A stretch of 64,000 nt of DNA from Corallium rubrum (lineage: Eukaryota; Cnidaria; Anthozoa; Scleralcyonacea; Coralliidae). The position numbers and the translations under genes are program-made. The notes beneath the pieces are model-generated. The model was not told the origin of the DNA and did not search any database. It was given only the letters and a program-made list of their open reading frames with translations. Every line of letters begins with the position of its first letter. The first letter of the stretch is position 1. The stretch spans positions 22,897,479-22,961,478 of the forward strand of contig OZ035998.1 of assembly GCA_964035015.1 (NCBI GenBank). The letters run 5' to 3'. Of this stretch, positions 1 through 13,131 are shown in pieces.

Positions 1-264
1 TTTACAGCTCAGTAATAAAAACAAATGCACGAAATTAGCGTCTTAAACCTTATTGAGTACTTCTTGTATTATTACATTCGTTTAAATCTTCTTTAAGTAA
101 CTCTTTTTGTCTGTTTTCAATCTATGAAAGCTTATGAACTTCAGTGGCGACTTCAGTTAAAAAGTAGAATGGATTTATATTGTAAAATAGGTGAATACGT
201 TATAATACAGATAAAAATGTGTCAAAACTTGAATCAGATAAAAATTAGTGCAGGATATAAAACT

Positions 265-336
265 TCAGCGTTTCTTCAAAAGTGAAATTGATCTAAGAAT
301 AAAAGATAGTTCATGTCTTTTCGTGTGGGATATAGG
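265..336 (-). pseudogene. C-terminal tail of the LINE RT at 4817-5930
   Basis: The minus-strand frame from 336 to the stop at 265 encodes a basic tail (PISHTKRHELSF), typical of the last residues of cnidarian CR1-like RT proteins. It is in the expected order and orientation to finish the protein broken at 4817, with the 4.5 kb transposon between. Assigning it to that gene is inference from order and tail type. Confidence 0.6.
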
Positions 337-354
337 CTGCACAGTAATTTTTAG

Positions 355-690
355 GGAGTAAAAATTACTCTCAAAACACGGCTTAATATTTGTCGTAGAA
401 ATGCCCCAGTGTTGAGGGGTAAAATTTTTGGGGGAGTAAAAATTACTCCTAACCAAAGAGGGCAATTTTTACCCTCAAATTGTGGGTAAAAGGTTTGTCG
501 TAGAAACGCCCCAGTTTTGAGGGGTAAAATTTTTGGGGGAGTAAAAATTACTCCTAACCAAAGAGGGTAATTTTTACCCTCAAATTGCGGGTAAAAGGTT
601 TGTCGTAGAAATGCCCCAGTTTTGAGGGGTAAAATTTCTGGAGGAGTAAAAATTACTCCTACGCACGGAGAGTAAGTTTTACCCTAAAAG
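355..690. repeat. 105-bp subterminal tandem repeat, about 3 copies
   Basis: The block starting TGTCGTAGAA recurs at 391, 496 and 601, a period of 105 bp. Each unit includes GGGGTAAAATTT and a GTAAAAATTACTCC palindrome-like core. Similar but non-tandem motifs lie at the other end of the same element (4540-4800). Arrays like this next to an inverted repeat are often transposase-binding sites; that role is inferred here. Confidence 0.75.
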
Positions 691-1638
691 GTAAAGCTTT
701 GAGGAGTAAAATCTACCTTTCAAAACGAGAAATATATATTATGCCATACATTTTTGTGGTGAATGTTTTTGTTAGCGCGCTCTAGGTAAAGCTTTCACAA
801 AGCGAAAATATAAAACATATATATAACGTAAAATATGCAACATGAAAGATTCGGAAATATTTCAGTGACATTATTCAGTACGTGTTACTATACCTTGAAA
901 TAATAAGTTCTACATAAATCGAAAATAACTAATACGCTGGGATGCAATAGCGCATGCAACGTCTCTCCTTCGTCACATGCAAATATTTAACTTTTTACTT
1001 TTAGGTAAAGGAAATTATACATTTAACAATTATATAACTTTACAAAACCATGTATTCACTATTCATACAATAGCGGCCTGTCGAATGCCATCTTTCAAAC
1101 TAAACGTGTCTTATCCTTTCGTTCTGTTAGATAAGTAATGTTCAGGTATAACAGCATTAATAGTGCTAAGGTGAAAACGTTAACGCAAATAAAGCCGCTG
1201 CGTTGCGTTGAACGCAAATGTTGCTATACATCGCATGACTTTCCTACGCTAATTAGACACAGCAGAATAGAGTTAGCCGCCGTCTTTGAAAGATCTATCG
1301 ATTGATAATTTCTCCCATAGCAGTTCTGAATCGCTGTCACCTTTAAAAAATTAGAAGAATACAAGTTAAATTCGATGCAGTAGGAGAAGGGAGAGCAACA
1401 TATTGTCCCAGCATATCACACGTTATACATCCTCTATTTTAAATTGTGGTATGTGTATTATGCAAAATGCATCTAATAAAAAGTTTACCAGCTTGGCAAC
1501 ATTCTATTTTTTCATTTAAAATATATTTTGCGTTATGGCGCACTTTGAGACATGTTCCATCTGGATAAATATTCATAAAAATTATATCAATATATTGTTT
1601 AAGGAAGCATAAAGAAAAATAATAAAGATAGTTACTTT

Positions 1639-1787
1639 CGCAAGGCGTGCCGCCCCAACGTTCTGTTTCAAGTCGTGCCAACTCAAAACTCCAGCATAGT
1701 AACATGGGGAATTGAAATATTTCTCTACTCGCAAGGCGTGCCGCCTCAACGTTCTGTTTCAAGTCGCGTCAACTCAAAACTCCAGCA
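1639..1787. repeat. Direct repeat of about 58 bp, two copies
   Basis: 1639-1696 and 1730-1787 share CGCAAGGCGTGCCGCC through CTCAAAACTCCAGCA with few changes, a period of 91 bp. No function is recognised. Confidence 0.75.
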
Positions 1788-2816
1788 CGTAGAGAGTTCA
1801 ATATTTCAATTCCATTTCTTTATTTTAAATCCAGCATACAACAATACATTTGAGTGTTGGCAGATTTTATATAATCTCATATTTACTTTTTACATATCCC
1901 AGATGGAATAAGTCTTAAAGCACAGTAAAACACGAATTATCCTAGTCTGTGTAAAATAAACCTTGCAACATAACGTACAAATATAACATATATTGATAGT
2001 TTCTTATTGTGTGGACATGCAGATATTATTGCATATTTTCACCGATAATTTAGCTTTTAAAAGCTGGCATACCTTAGCTTTAAAAATGCCTGCAGGGTCT
2101 TCCTTGCAGTGCACGCTATTTACGCCAGTCTAGTTTAATTATGTTATTTTCTAAATCCGATTAACGATATATTTGTAAACCATCTTAGTATGCGTATAGT
2201 TACCAAAACCTGTTTACCGTACCAGACCGTCATCTTGATGAGACTTAATCTTCAAGTTCTGTATTGTAGTAAAGGCATCTGTAATGCGAGATAAAACAAA
2301 CATTAATCATGAGGTCGTGAAAGGACGTGCATACCCGTGTGCTTTCGAAAATGAATTCATGTCAGTCTTTCAATATTCTTTCAGTACGTGCGAACATATA
2401 AAAATATGTATATGTAAATAGTATCCAGACTAGTACAGAAAAGTTGGAAAAGATATACTGAAGACCAAACAGCAGAAGTTATACTGACATATTATTTGCA
2501 CAGTAAACGCTCACAATAACAATAACAACCACAACATTTCTTACACTGGTAATTACTCCCATTGTTATCAAAAGATATAATTTATAGCGCCTCTATATCA
2601 TTCCTTTATATCTATTGGTAAGCGCCAATGCCATTATTGGCCATCGCAAATCAAGAAGTGAGTACGCGCCAAGTTTGGAAATTAACTCACTCAAGGGAAA
2701 CTGTCTGGCATTAAATACAAAGGCAAACTGTCTGGCATATATATATATATATATATTTAAAATACTCATTAATTCGTGAAGAAAACACAATAGAAATCAT
2801 GACCGTGAAGGAGGTT

Positions 2817-2858
2817 GTATATCTGATACAAACCACACGTGATTGTATCAGATATAAC
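2817..2858. repeat. Short hairpin around ATCTGATACA
   Basis: A 14-15 bp arm at 2817-2830 has its reverse complement at 2844-2858, with a 13-nt loop. It may be a small foldback element or the end of one. Confidence 0.7.
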
Positions 2859-2942
2859 CACTAGTGGAATTAATCTGAACAAATATGACTCATATTAACA
2901 TCAAAGACTTGGAGTATCTTAAGCTATTTACAATATTCGTGT

Positions 2943-3008
2943 CCGTGTTGTATTGGATATGACAAGCTCTCGCCTTCGGCTCGAGCTTGTATATCCAATA
3001 CAACACGG
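2943..3008. repeat. Long hairpin flanking (TA)n
   Basis: CCGTGTTGTATTGGATA at 2943 pairs with TATCCAATACAACACGG ending at 3008. The inner stem uses ACAAGCTC and GAGCTTGT. The 66-bp near-palindrome lies just left of a (TA)n tract. Confidence 0.8.
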
Positions 3009-3030
3009 CCACTCATATTGTAAATACTAC

Positions 3031-3031
<1 letters not shown>

Positions 3032-3084
<53 letters not shown>
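3032..3084. repeat. (TA)n microsatellite
   Basis: About 50 bp of alternating T and A. It creates artificial Tyr-Ile open frames. Confidence 0.95.
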
Positions 3085-3085
<1 letters not shown>

Positions 3086-4816
3086 GACATCTGTACTAGT
3101 AAAATATTACTTTCGCTTACCTTTGGCTTTGTATTAGCTCTCCATACGTTCAGAAATGTACTCTCTAATGAACGAGTATTTAATACTATATCCACATGTA
3201 AAGCAACGCTTTAGTAGGCTTCCAGAAGACCAGAACTGACTGGGATACCAACCGCTTTTTCGTCTCATAATCTGAATCAAGCGCCAGATCTTGGCATGCA
3301 TTTTGATTGGTTTATACAAACATAAGAAATCAAATGATTGGCTATGGTTGCGACAGGAAAATATGACACCATACACGCACGATCTGGTATGATAAACAGA
3401 TGTTTGATGCACTACATTAGATTATATTTTTGCGGAAATTGCGTTTTCTATAACACGTCAAGAAAATACCCAGCTTGTCAAGTGTTCAAAGGACAAAATA
3501 AGAGAACATGGATATAAATCAGGCTAGCTATACAATATATAAGGCCAGAAACGCACACCAAAAACTATCGTTCATAACTAGAACGTTGGCACCGCTTATA
3601 TCACTCTACCAAGGCAAACTATTAAACGAATATTTCGTTTATATAAACGCGGTAAAAGGTGACATATGGCAAGCAGATGTACATGATTGTATAACTTAAT
3701 TCAGCACAGAAATATATTCAATGATTTTCGTAACATTACCGCATGCTACAAAATCATTGAATAGAGTTCTTCTCCGAATTAAGTTTAGCAAGATTCCACG
3801 TATATATGCATATTAAAGTTCCCAATAACATCGGAATGCGTCGTCCAAACTAATAATCCGAATTTCTACCGCTTATGCATGGCATATAGGATAATATACA
3901 TACAGCATATTATGCTTGGCGCTGATCATGAACTGTGCTCAACATAATGTTCTCAAAGAAGATTAATTTACTAAACCTTCGACCCGAAATAGAAAATCGT
4001 GATGTAGTATATATTTAGTAAACGTCGCGCGCATTATACTTTATATATACATAACTATACACTGCATATAGAGTAAACACCGATTCAGCCAAACCACGGC
4101 CAAGCACAAGTCAACAGATTTAGTTTTATTATTGACACAATTAACAATGCTGGTAACAGTCCACCTGACAGAGCTCATATAGCGGCTCAAAATGAAAGCA
4201 TGTTTCATTGCATACATTCAACAATCTCAATTAGTTATTACTATATATTCTGTATATAGTTTAAAATGTTGAATACATGACACACGGTCGTTTTAATAGA
4301 CTTTATAGAACGCATTTGTTTGCCTCAGACACTCGCTCCTAAGCGCGCTCATAACCATATTAAGTATCAATACTAAATAATATTTATAACAGTTTCACTT
4401 CCCTGGAGTCACAATGTCAAAGACTGTACATTGAGGACAATTCATCTCTTCAAGGTCGTCAGTAACCAAAGTTATCAAACAAATAAAATCTTAATCAGAC
4501 GAAGTCCGCCATTATTACGTCATCTTGAAATATCGTGAAGAGGGGTAATTTTTAATCTGATATTACGGCGAGTAATATTTACTCCACCAGACTTATTACC
4601 CCTGTCTTACCCTGACTACCCCTTTAACAGGGGTAAATGTTACTCCAATTTAGAGTTACTCGATCGTACGAGTAATATTTACTCCACACAAGAGTAGTTT
4701 TATTATTATTTTACCCCCAAACAGGGGCAACTTTTGCTCCAATTTAGGTTACTCCACTCGGAAGAGTAATTTTTGACCCAAGTAAGAGTAGTTTTTACTC
4801 CCTAAAAATTACAGTG

Positions 4817-5930
4817 TGTGGTAGATCAGAACCGTTTCTCAGATCGTATGTGTGGTATATAGGAGAGGGGATAAATTTGTTACATGGGTGGTTCATATCA
4901 GTTTTAATTCGTTGAAATTCCTCTATAGTGATAGTGTCTCTTCTCTCTTTTAAAGATTGCAAACTGTCTCGGGGTATGCCAAGAAAATTGAGACACCTGT
5001 TTTGGATAGTTTCGATTTCATCCGTAAGGTATTGGGGCAGCCCACTCCATATCGGTACTGCGTACTCTAGCACAGGCTTAATTTTGGTCTGGTAGCATGT
5101 TAGGCCAACCTTTAACGGAAGGTATGCTCTGCGACATTCTCTCAAACAGAATAGACGTTTATTGGCTTTCTTTATTGTCTCATCAATGTGGAAGTTCCAT
5201 TTCAGGTTGTTCTGGTGCCATACTCCAAGTAACTTGTGCGAGCTTACTCTTTCAATTATCTCACCGTCAATAACAAGTGGTGCCGGTTCTGGGATCACAC
5301 TAGTGAAACAGATCCACATGTCTTTCGGGTTTTTGGGGGTTTATCTTCATCTTGTTCTCAGTGGCCCATTTCTGTGCTGCTTCAAAACTTTCTTGTATAT
5401 GGCTAGTTGTTCCTTGTGCAACAACTTCATCCAGTGTACAATCATCTGCATATTTGCATGTGTTTATAGAGAGTTGATCTGGAACTGAGTTTTAAAGATC
5501 ATTTACATGAACGTTAAAGAGAGTAGGAGATATGACAGAACCTTGAGAACTCCGGCAGGACATTGTTTGATTGATGATAAGGTTCCCCCAAGGTTTACCT
5601 GCTGGCTCCTGCCCTCCAGAAAACTTCTCGTCCAGAGCCAGAAGTTTTTTGTCACATTCATTTCCGCCAGCTTTCGTAGCAATATTCCGTGATCCACAAG
5701 GTCAAAGGCTTTGCGAAAACCTATGAACAGTGCATGGATTCCTTTTTTCACTTCGCGTGAGTTGTCTGTTGCATTGAACAAATTTTGTGAGATGTATGCA
5801 AGTGCGGATACCGTTTACCGTTTACTGGTAAATGCATGCTGACTATCATTAATCTTCAGGCTAGTATAGTTCAATTTCAGCTGCAGCTTTTCCACGTCAT
5901 CATACAGCTGGCACGCAAAATCCGGCCCCA
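4817..5930 (-). pseudogene. Non-LTR retrotransposon RT (CR1/Jockey-like), 5'-truncated
   Basis: Reading down from about 5930, the minus strand shows RT palm motifs in order: QHAFTS (about 5850), KAFDLVDHGILL (about 5710), RSFLEGRSQQV (about 5610), the catalytic YADD (about 5445), then LLGVWHQNNLKWN and the thumb/connection region to 4817. Such proteins copy LINE RNA into chromosomal nicks. In-frame stops (after FTSKR near 5836 and before the YADD box) and frame changes near 5500 and 5320 show it is dead. The endonuclease half is absent. The C-terminal tail lies beyond the inserted transposon at 336-265. Confidence 0.85.
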
Positions 5931-5934
5931 TGGC

Positions 5935-6420
5935 CTATCCAGTTTTATTGAGATCAGTGGAGTTAACGAGTCGAAAGCTGAGCAATAAATAATAAAAGTG
6001 GTATTGTCACCACAAATTCTTGGTTTTAGCTGAGAATTTTCCATCGTGCAACCATTTAAGGAGTAGAATTATTTTATTTGCAAGACACCGTCGTTGAAGC
6101 TACCGTTGCAGATCTTAAGTTAAAGTCCCTATAAAGGCTGCTTTCATTACGTGCGCTTTGCGGACGGACGGAGTGGGCGGAGCGCGCATTGTTCAGTTCG
6201 CTTTGGAAGTTGAAAATTTTCAACTTTCCGCTCCGCCCGCGCTGGCAAAGCACACGTAATGGAACTGCCTTAATACTAGAACGTGATCCAAACATAATGG
6301 CCGGAACCTAATCTCATACTAGGGTTTGGTCGCCAACTGCCAATTTTTCTAAGCGTGGAAGCAATTCACTTCTTTATAATTGTCTCCTCCTTTTCCAGTC
6401 ATCGTTGAAACTGGCCGCAG
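5935..6420. other. No gene recognised
   Basis: Unassigned sequence between the LINE fragment and the tandem array. It contains an imperfect inverted repeat around 6130-6265 (CATTACGTGCGCTTTG against CAAAGCACACGTAATG), probably a small MITE-like insertion. Confidence 0.4.
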
Positions 6421-6424
6421 CTCA

Positions 6425-7517
6425 CTTAAAAACTAAAACCTTTTCTATTATTGGTTGAAAATGTACGCAGAAATGAAACAGGATACTCTGTGAAGTCAGA
6501 AAGAGGAGTGCGACTACAACGACGGCGTCCTTTAATAACTCTTCCTAAGCGGCACTCAACACTCAAGTCTTGTGTATTTTACTCGGGCTAATGACTGACG
6601 ACTTTACTCGTTACAAAGACAATCTAAGGACGGGAAAGAATGTAACTAAAAATACTCCTCTCTTAAAAGAAAGAAAATGAAATACAACGCTGGGACATCA
6701 ACTTATCTCAATTGAGAACCGTGACTTCAAAGTAATTTCAATACAGATGGCACTTCCGTCACAAATCGAGAAAAGAGATTTAGATTCCATCTCAGTTCTT
6801 AAAAACGAAAACCTTTTCTCTTATTGGTGAAAATGTACGCAGAAATGAAACAGGATGCTCCGTGAAGCCAGAAAGAGAAGGAGTGCGACTACAACGACGG
6901 CGTCCTTTAATAACTCTTCCTAAGCCGCACTCGACACTTAAGTCTTGTGTGTATTTTACTCGGGCTAATGCCTGACGACTTTATTCGTTACAAAGACAAT
7001 CTAAGGACGAGAAAGAATGTAAATAAAAATACTCCTCTCTTAAAAGAAAGAAAATGAAATATAACGCTATGGGACATCAACTTATCTCAATTGAGAACCG
7101 TGACTTCAAAGTAATTTCGATACAGATGACACTTCCGTCACAAATCGAGAAAAGAGATTTGGATTCCATCTCAGTTCTTAAAAACTAAAACCTTTTCTCT
7201 TATTGGTGAAAATGTACGCAGAAATGAAACAGGATACTCTGTGAAGTCAGAAAGAGAAGCAGTGCGACTGCAACGACGGCGTCCTATAATAACTCTTCCT
7301 AAGCGGCACTCGACACTCAAGTCTTGTGTATTTTAATCGGCCTAATGCCTGAAGACTTTACTCGTTACAAAGACAATCTAAGGACGGGAAAGAATGTAAA
7401 TAAAAATACTCCTCTCTTAAAAGAAAGAAAATGAAATACAACGCTGGGACATCAACTTATCTCAATTGAGAACCGTGACTTCAAAGTAATTTCAATACAG
7501 ATGGCACTTCCGTCATT
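6425..7517. repeat. Tandem repeat, ~375-bp unit, 3 copies
   Basis: The block starting AAAACC-TTTTCT with ATGTACGCAGAAATGAAACA recurs at about 6431, 6803 and 7183, with periods of 372 and 380 bp. The third copy breaks off at CACTTCCGTCA (about 7517). Units differ by scattered substitutions and short indels. No conserved open frame spans them, so this looks like a short satellite-type array. Confidence 0.9.
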
Positions 7518-8685
7518 TGAACAGACTTGAAGTCAGTATTTTGAAAATTACAAAACCAAGCCTTGAATAGCAAAAATATAGTAATCAGTTAACCGTAATT
7601 TCTTTCTAACAGTAAACTTTAAGTTTTAAACAAGCCGCCGTCGCAGCGTCGCTCTTGTATCGTAATGACGTGATGTAACGACATAGGACCGCTAGGAATT
7701 TTGGTATTTCATCATCGAAATCTGGGTTAAGCTTCAGCTGACAAGTTCTTTCCACATTGTACTTTTTGACTCACCTATCGCTCAATTAAATAGCTTCGCA
7801 ACCAATCTAGACTTAATTTAATACTTTCATAATGCTATGACTCCCTAAGCCTAATGTGGAGTAGAATTGCCAGGAGGTAACCCACAAGATCGAAAGCTTC
7901 CTTTAGATCTACCGAAGCAGGTTATTTGTTAATTTTCTCTGAAAGAGTAACCTATTTTTTTAGAGAATGTTACTATTTCTGAGGCCAAGCTTGAACCGGC
8001 CATATATAGAGTATAGACCACTTTCAGAATGGCTACCGAAGCTAAAGCTAAAGCACGCGGCTGCTGTTTTCATTCAGGAAATGCGAACTTCAGACTCCGT
8101 TATAAAGCATTGTTGTTTAGCTTGACTCGTCTGTAAGCGAACAAGGAAACCACTTATTAGGCAAGCGTGAATTTCATGACCATATACACCGTAGAGTAGG
8201 CCTACTCATTAGAAATAGAATATTAAAACGCCTACTGCATTGTTCGCGACTTATCAGGATTTACATCAACGAGTTCACAAACCAAAAACGTGAAGTTATA
8301 ACTTCATACTAAAGCGAGTTAACCCAATCTGCAATCAAAAATATACACAATATAATTCATACACACCATATACAGAATATACACCAGAATTATAAGCGTG
8401 CGGTTCTTTTAATTACAGTAGTCCGTCTTAGACACGATCAATACAGCACATGCTTATTAACGTATATAGTTCTAAAGTCATACAAGACTTACTTGGAAGT
8501 TTAAAGTTAGATTCAGCTATTCATAATTCAGGAACGGAAAGATCTGCTGCGACTGATGTAACTGCACTATTGTCGATATTATTATTAGCATAAAGGACAC
8601 TCGGAGTCGGGAACTCTGAGAGTGACGGAAGTCTTGTCTGATTTTTACCATACAGCACTAGACATACATCAGAAGGAACACACTG
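7518..8685. other. No gene recognised
   Basis: AT-rich sequence with no credible frame, RNA gene or clear repeat boundary. Confidence 0.4.
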
Positions 8686-8689
8686 CACA

Positions 8690-9245
8690 TCAAAACCACC
8701 GCAGTGAGACGCACACTATATCTTGCTTTAGTTCGGGCTCATTTTGGTTATACCACACAAATCTGGGCGCCACAGTCAATTGAACTAATAATTAAGTTAG
8801 AGAGGATTCAAAGGCGTGCCACCAAGTATATCCTCAACCTGCCGTTTTTTTGTACTATCGACTATAACACCAGGTTATATTCCTTGTCTCTACCTCCTAT
8901 TTGTTACTGGCATGAATATTTAGATATGATCTTGTTCTATAAAATAATACATGGTTTAGTTAATCTTAAGTCCTCTGTTCTTCCTGTTACGCTTACTCAC
9001 AGAACCACTAGATCATCTAGTGGTAATGTAGTCAAACTTGTTACCCGTAAATGTAAAACTACCACCTATACACCAGAGATCCTTTTTTATCAGAACTTGT
9101 CGAATTTGGAACGCTCTTCCAAATGAACTGAACCTTAGTACGGATAATCTGAACTCATTTAAATCTGTTATCCTAAATTATTTTTTTTACATCATTGGAG
9201 ACTAGTTACAACTGTGAAATCCACGTACGTTTAAAACTATCGCAG
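8690..9245 (+). pseudogene. LINE RT C-terminal fragment
   Basis: The frame 8704-9126 has the thumb/C-terminal signature of cnidarian LINE RTs: RTLYLALVRAHFGY, IWAPQSIE, LERIQRRATKYILNLP and CYWHEYLDMILFYKI. Near 9090 the frame shifts, and the usual tail (RIWNALPNELN...FKSVILNYFF) continues in another frame to about 9200. The whole N-terminal part including the catalytic palm is missing, the normal outcome of 5' truncation during LINE insertion. It is not functional. It belongs to a different LINE lineage from the one at 5 kb. Confidence 0.85.
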
Positions 9246-9247
9246 CG

Positions 9248-9365
9248 GGCAAAACGACGTCGATTCGACGTTGAAACGTCACCCTCCGACGTCGAAACAA
9301 CGTCGAATGAAAGTTGAAAATGCAAATCGAATCGACGTTGGAATATCGACGTTGTTTTATTGATT
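9248..9365. repeat. GACGTC/ACGTTG-rich repeat
   Basis: Short interspersed GACGTCGATTCGACGTTG-type words in both orientations. Related words recur at 10777-11015. The period is too irregular to call a clean satellite. Confidence 0.6.
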
Positions 9366-10126
9366 CAGATCTAGTTTTCAAGATCTATCGTCTACTATAA
9401 ACATGTAACAGGTATAAATCACAACTACAATCCACATGTTTCAAAAGGTATTTATATTTATTCTCAAGAACTCCGTTCCTGACAAGCTTACATAGCGATG
9501 AATCGATGATTAAAATATACAGTTCTATTTATGTTAGTAACGTTCCGTTGTTAATTCGTAAACATATAAGCAAATACCTCCAAAGAAGCCAAGTGTCCCA
9601 GCAACGTCTATACAAATATTAGCATATGTCAATACTGACATACTGTCGTCTGTAGTCATGTCCGTGACGACGAAGAGTTGTCTTTGTATTCAGTAATATT
9701 TCAATATCAGAACCCGGTTTGACCATCGAAGGAAATCGTACGTACTTGTCCATGTAGTAAATGATCGAAACTATTTCTGCAATCTCGAACGGCAATTGCA
9801 AGGCGCGAACTGAAGAATAAAACCAAGTCAAATATTCAGTTAAGGTTGTCTCTGACGAATACCCAGTCCAACTATACTCTATAGGTTTAAAATTCATACT
9901 ACGACGTTGTAGCGACATTCTTCGTTGAATAAGTTAAATGGTAGTTGTTTATAAAGTTCCAGTAATTATTTAGCGAAATGAAAAAAAAATTGTGCCTTCA
10001 ATTCACATTGTCGTTGAGACTGATTGAGTGCACAGTGCACACACCGGATCAAACTTAGCTTAATTGCTGATCGGATCAAAATGTCGCAATTTCTGATTGG
10101 TTGAACAGTGGGTGGATCTCTGCGAA
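9366..10126. other. No secure gene
   Basis: A 99-codon open frame (9619-9918, minus strand) has no recognised motif. The rest shows nothing I can name. Confidence 0.35.
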
Positions 10127-10135
10127 GACAGTACC

Positions 10136-10355
10136 GCAGAATAAAGACTATACAGAAGGGCCACTCGGGTCGGAACCTTTGAAGTTTTTGTCTCCGCGCA
10201 TGTCGCATTACGCATGTTGCTCAGCCAGTAAACTGCATGTTCTGGCCAATAAGCACGCTGAACTGGCTGTCCCAGCCAGTAAACTGCATATTTTTGCATA
10301 AAAATACGAGGACACGTTGTACCGCTAAGTGGCCCTTCTGTATAGTCTTTATTGT
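10136..10355. mobile_element. 220-bp MITE with 9-bp target site duplication
   Basis: The ends are inverted repeats of at least 25 bp (AATAAAGACTATACAGAAGG inward from 10139; its complement ends at 10352). The element is bounded by perfect direct repeats GACAGTACC at 10127-10135 and 10356-10364. A 9-bp duplication is typical of Mutator-like (MULE) transposition. The interior holds CAGCCAGTAAACTGCAT twice. It has no coding capacity. Confidence 0.85.
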
Positions 10356-10364
10356 GACAGTACC

Positions 10365-10776
10365 CTCTCGTCCGTGTTACTAAATTAAGAAACACGTCAG
10401 CCTCTTCTGATTGGTTGAAAATCCATATGAATGATCCGCTTAAACCAAAGCTTGCAGAGAAGCTCTGAATGCTTTGTCAGACTGTTGTAAGGAAGCTACT
10501 GCTATCGTACTTGATGCTAGGTTGCTAACCCAGAGCAAAAGGTATTACATGAACACAATCTAGTTTTCATTACCTTTTCATTATCGTGTGAAATAACCTC
10601 AATGAAAGAACAAAACATTAAGATTTTTCAGGCAAGTCATATTGCTTTATACTGGAAAACAACAATACATTCGGAATAACGATGATTCGTTAAACATGCA
10701 TACGATGATTTATGTCGAAAATGCGCTTATGCTTTGAGGTCGGAAGAATATCTCCGACTTAACACCGTTGGTGGTT
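10365..10776. other. No gene recognised
   Basis: Unassigned AT-rich sequence. Confidence 0.35.
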
Positions 10777-11015
10777 AAGTGACGTGAATCTGACGGCACA
10801 TTATCGTCGTCGATTCAACGTCGATACGACATCTGTCTCTGACGTCGATAACACGTTGACAAGGCGACGTCGGAACAAGTAAACAACGCCGATATTTAGC
10901 GGCTAAGTGACATGAAATCTGACGGCACATTACCGACGTCGATTCAACGTCGAAATATCTGTTTCTGACGACGATAACACGTTGACAAAGCGACGTCGAA
11001 ACAACGTCAATATGG
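10777..11015. repeat. Two tandem ~128-bp copies of a GACGTC-rich repeat
   Basis: Unit 1 (10777-10904) and unit 2 (10905-11015) both run AAGTGAC...TCTGACGGCACATTA...GATTCAACGTCG...GATAACACGTTGACAA. They share the GACGTC words seen at 9248-9365. Confidence 0.8.
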
Positions 11016-11241
11016 TCATAATGTTTTAAACGTTTCAAAATTTTGCTCAAATGTGCTGTCAGATCGCGGGAAATTGACAATAAATACGACTCTTCTCAGT
11101 GGCCGAAATCTCTGCCGAACACTAGAATTAGTTTATAAAATAAATAAGTGTTGTCACTGCGGCGAGCGGTCTGTTTACAATATTCCATTATTTTGTCAGA
11201 TGCTGATATTGGTTAGCTTCCCCCGCAGACGTTTTTAGGGA

Positions 11242-12040
11242 CGCAGTAAACCCGCTCCCACTAACCCTTGCTTGTCGGAAAACAATAGTGTTCTCTTTGT
11301 GTACCGTGAACCAATCAAATCAATAGTACGGTACTGCTATGCCAAATATAGGTGAGCCAATCACAGGGACCGGACCGGGTGTGGGAAAATAACTTGCCGA
11401 GAGGGTGTCAGTAACCGCCTATTATTTTATTACTATTCGTAAAAATTTCAAATTTTTCGTACACATTGCACCTATGATAGAAGATAATTGAAAACAATTC
11501 AACTGGTTTTTGTTGATGCATACATTACTCGTGAAAGTTAGTGATATTACACAGTTCAACTCATTAAAATGTATTCCTTAGTTCGTTGTTTGCCATTGTA
11601 TGGCGGCTTGGCGACAGTACCTTGCTTAGACAGCTCATTGAGTGACCTCGCGACGCTGTAGCTCGAGTTCCAAATTTCTTTCCAATCTTTTTATCATCAC
11701 TCAGAGTTCTAATATCTGGAAACTGGCGTATCTCTGATCTTTGATAAGTCGTTACGTCGCGTTATCGTTATAGACGACTCTATTATGTTTTTACCTTGAG
11801 CGACTATGCCAGACAATTTTATTCGGCCGTGCCGTCAGAGACGTCTCGACAAGCAACACATGAAAGGTTCTTCCACACTGTTAATTAACACTATTTTCTT
11901 TGTCACCGCGAAGAGTAGACGGTCTACCAAGGTGAAGGTCACCTTTCCCGATTCTACAAAGTTAAATATGATTGGTCCATCGCTTAGAACGGAATGTTAT
12001 GCTCCAACAAGCAAACGTTAGTGGGAGCGGGTTTACCGCG
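11242..12040. mobile_element. ~800-bp inverted-repeat element
   Basis: 34-bp arms at 11242-11275 and 12007-12040 are reverse complements with about 4 mismatches, sharing GTAAACCCGCTCCCACTAAC. No target duplication is evident. The short open frame inside (11806-12021) has no recognisable domain, so this is probably a non-autonomous DNA transposon. Confidence 0.8.
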
Positions 12041-12053
12041 CGTGGGAAATTTT

Positions 12054-12881
<828 letters not shown>

Positions 12882-13131
12882 TGAATTAGCACACATTTGT
12901 ACGGAAGTTGAAACAGATACTTCCGTCATTAGCCAAGTTACCAAGGCTCGAAATGATCCCAAAATATTTTTCTGCTTACCGCTTCCTTGAAAATGTCTGC
13001 GTCTTCGTGGGAGGCTAGATATTGATAGGCTTTACAAAGACGTTGACGCACATATATTTGTATGAGAGGAGGACCATAGACGAAATACTATAAGTTTCGT
13101 GAAATTTTAAGCTAACCCTAACACTCAGCAT

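Larger units (their letters stand above)
730..4540. other. Interior of the 4.5 kb element: AT-rich, no credible gene
   Basis: No open frame here shows a recognisable domain. The interval holds a 58-bp direct repeat (1639-1696 and 1730-1787), two hairpins (2817-2858 and 2943-3008), a short (AT)n near 2736-2757 and a longer (TA)n at 3032-3084. Further short elements may be nested in it. Confidence 0.5.
340..4816. mobile_element. 4.5 kb DNA transposon with terminal inverted repeats, inserted in a LINE
   Basis: The left end (from 340) reads CACAGTAATTTTTAGGGAG and the right end (to 4816) is its reverse complement with one change. Both ends continue into related subterminal repeats of the type GAGTAAAAATTACTCC (355-690 and 4540-4800). 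The minus-strand LINE RT that runs down to 4817 resumes at 336-265, so the element split that gene. The target duplication is at most a couple of G residues; no longer one was found. No transposase frame is visible inside, so it is non-autonomous or gutted. The superfamily is not assigned. Confidence 0.7.

Noticed and set aside
355..690. CRISPR-like spacing of repeated words
   Set aside because: A simple 105-bp tandem repeat within a transposon end.
3134..3412. 92-codon minus-strand frame
   Set aside because: Lies in a repeat-rich transposon interior and resembles no protein I know.
9619..9918. 99-codon minus-strand frame that might be an exon
   Set aside because: No recognised motif, no splice context and no support from neighbours; left as unassigned.
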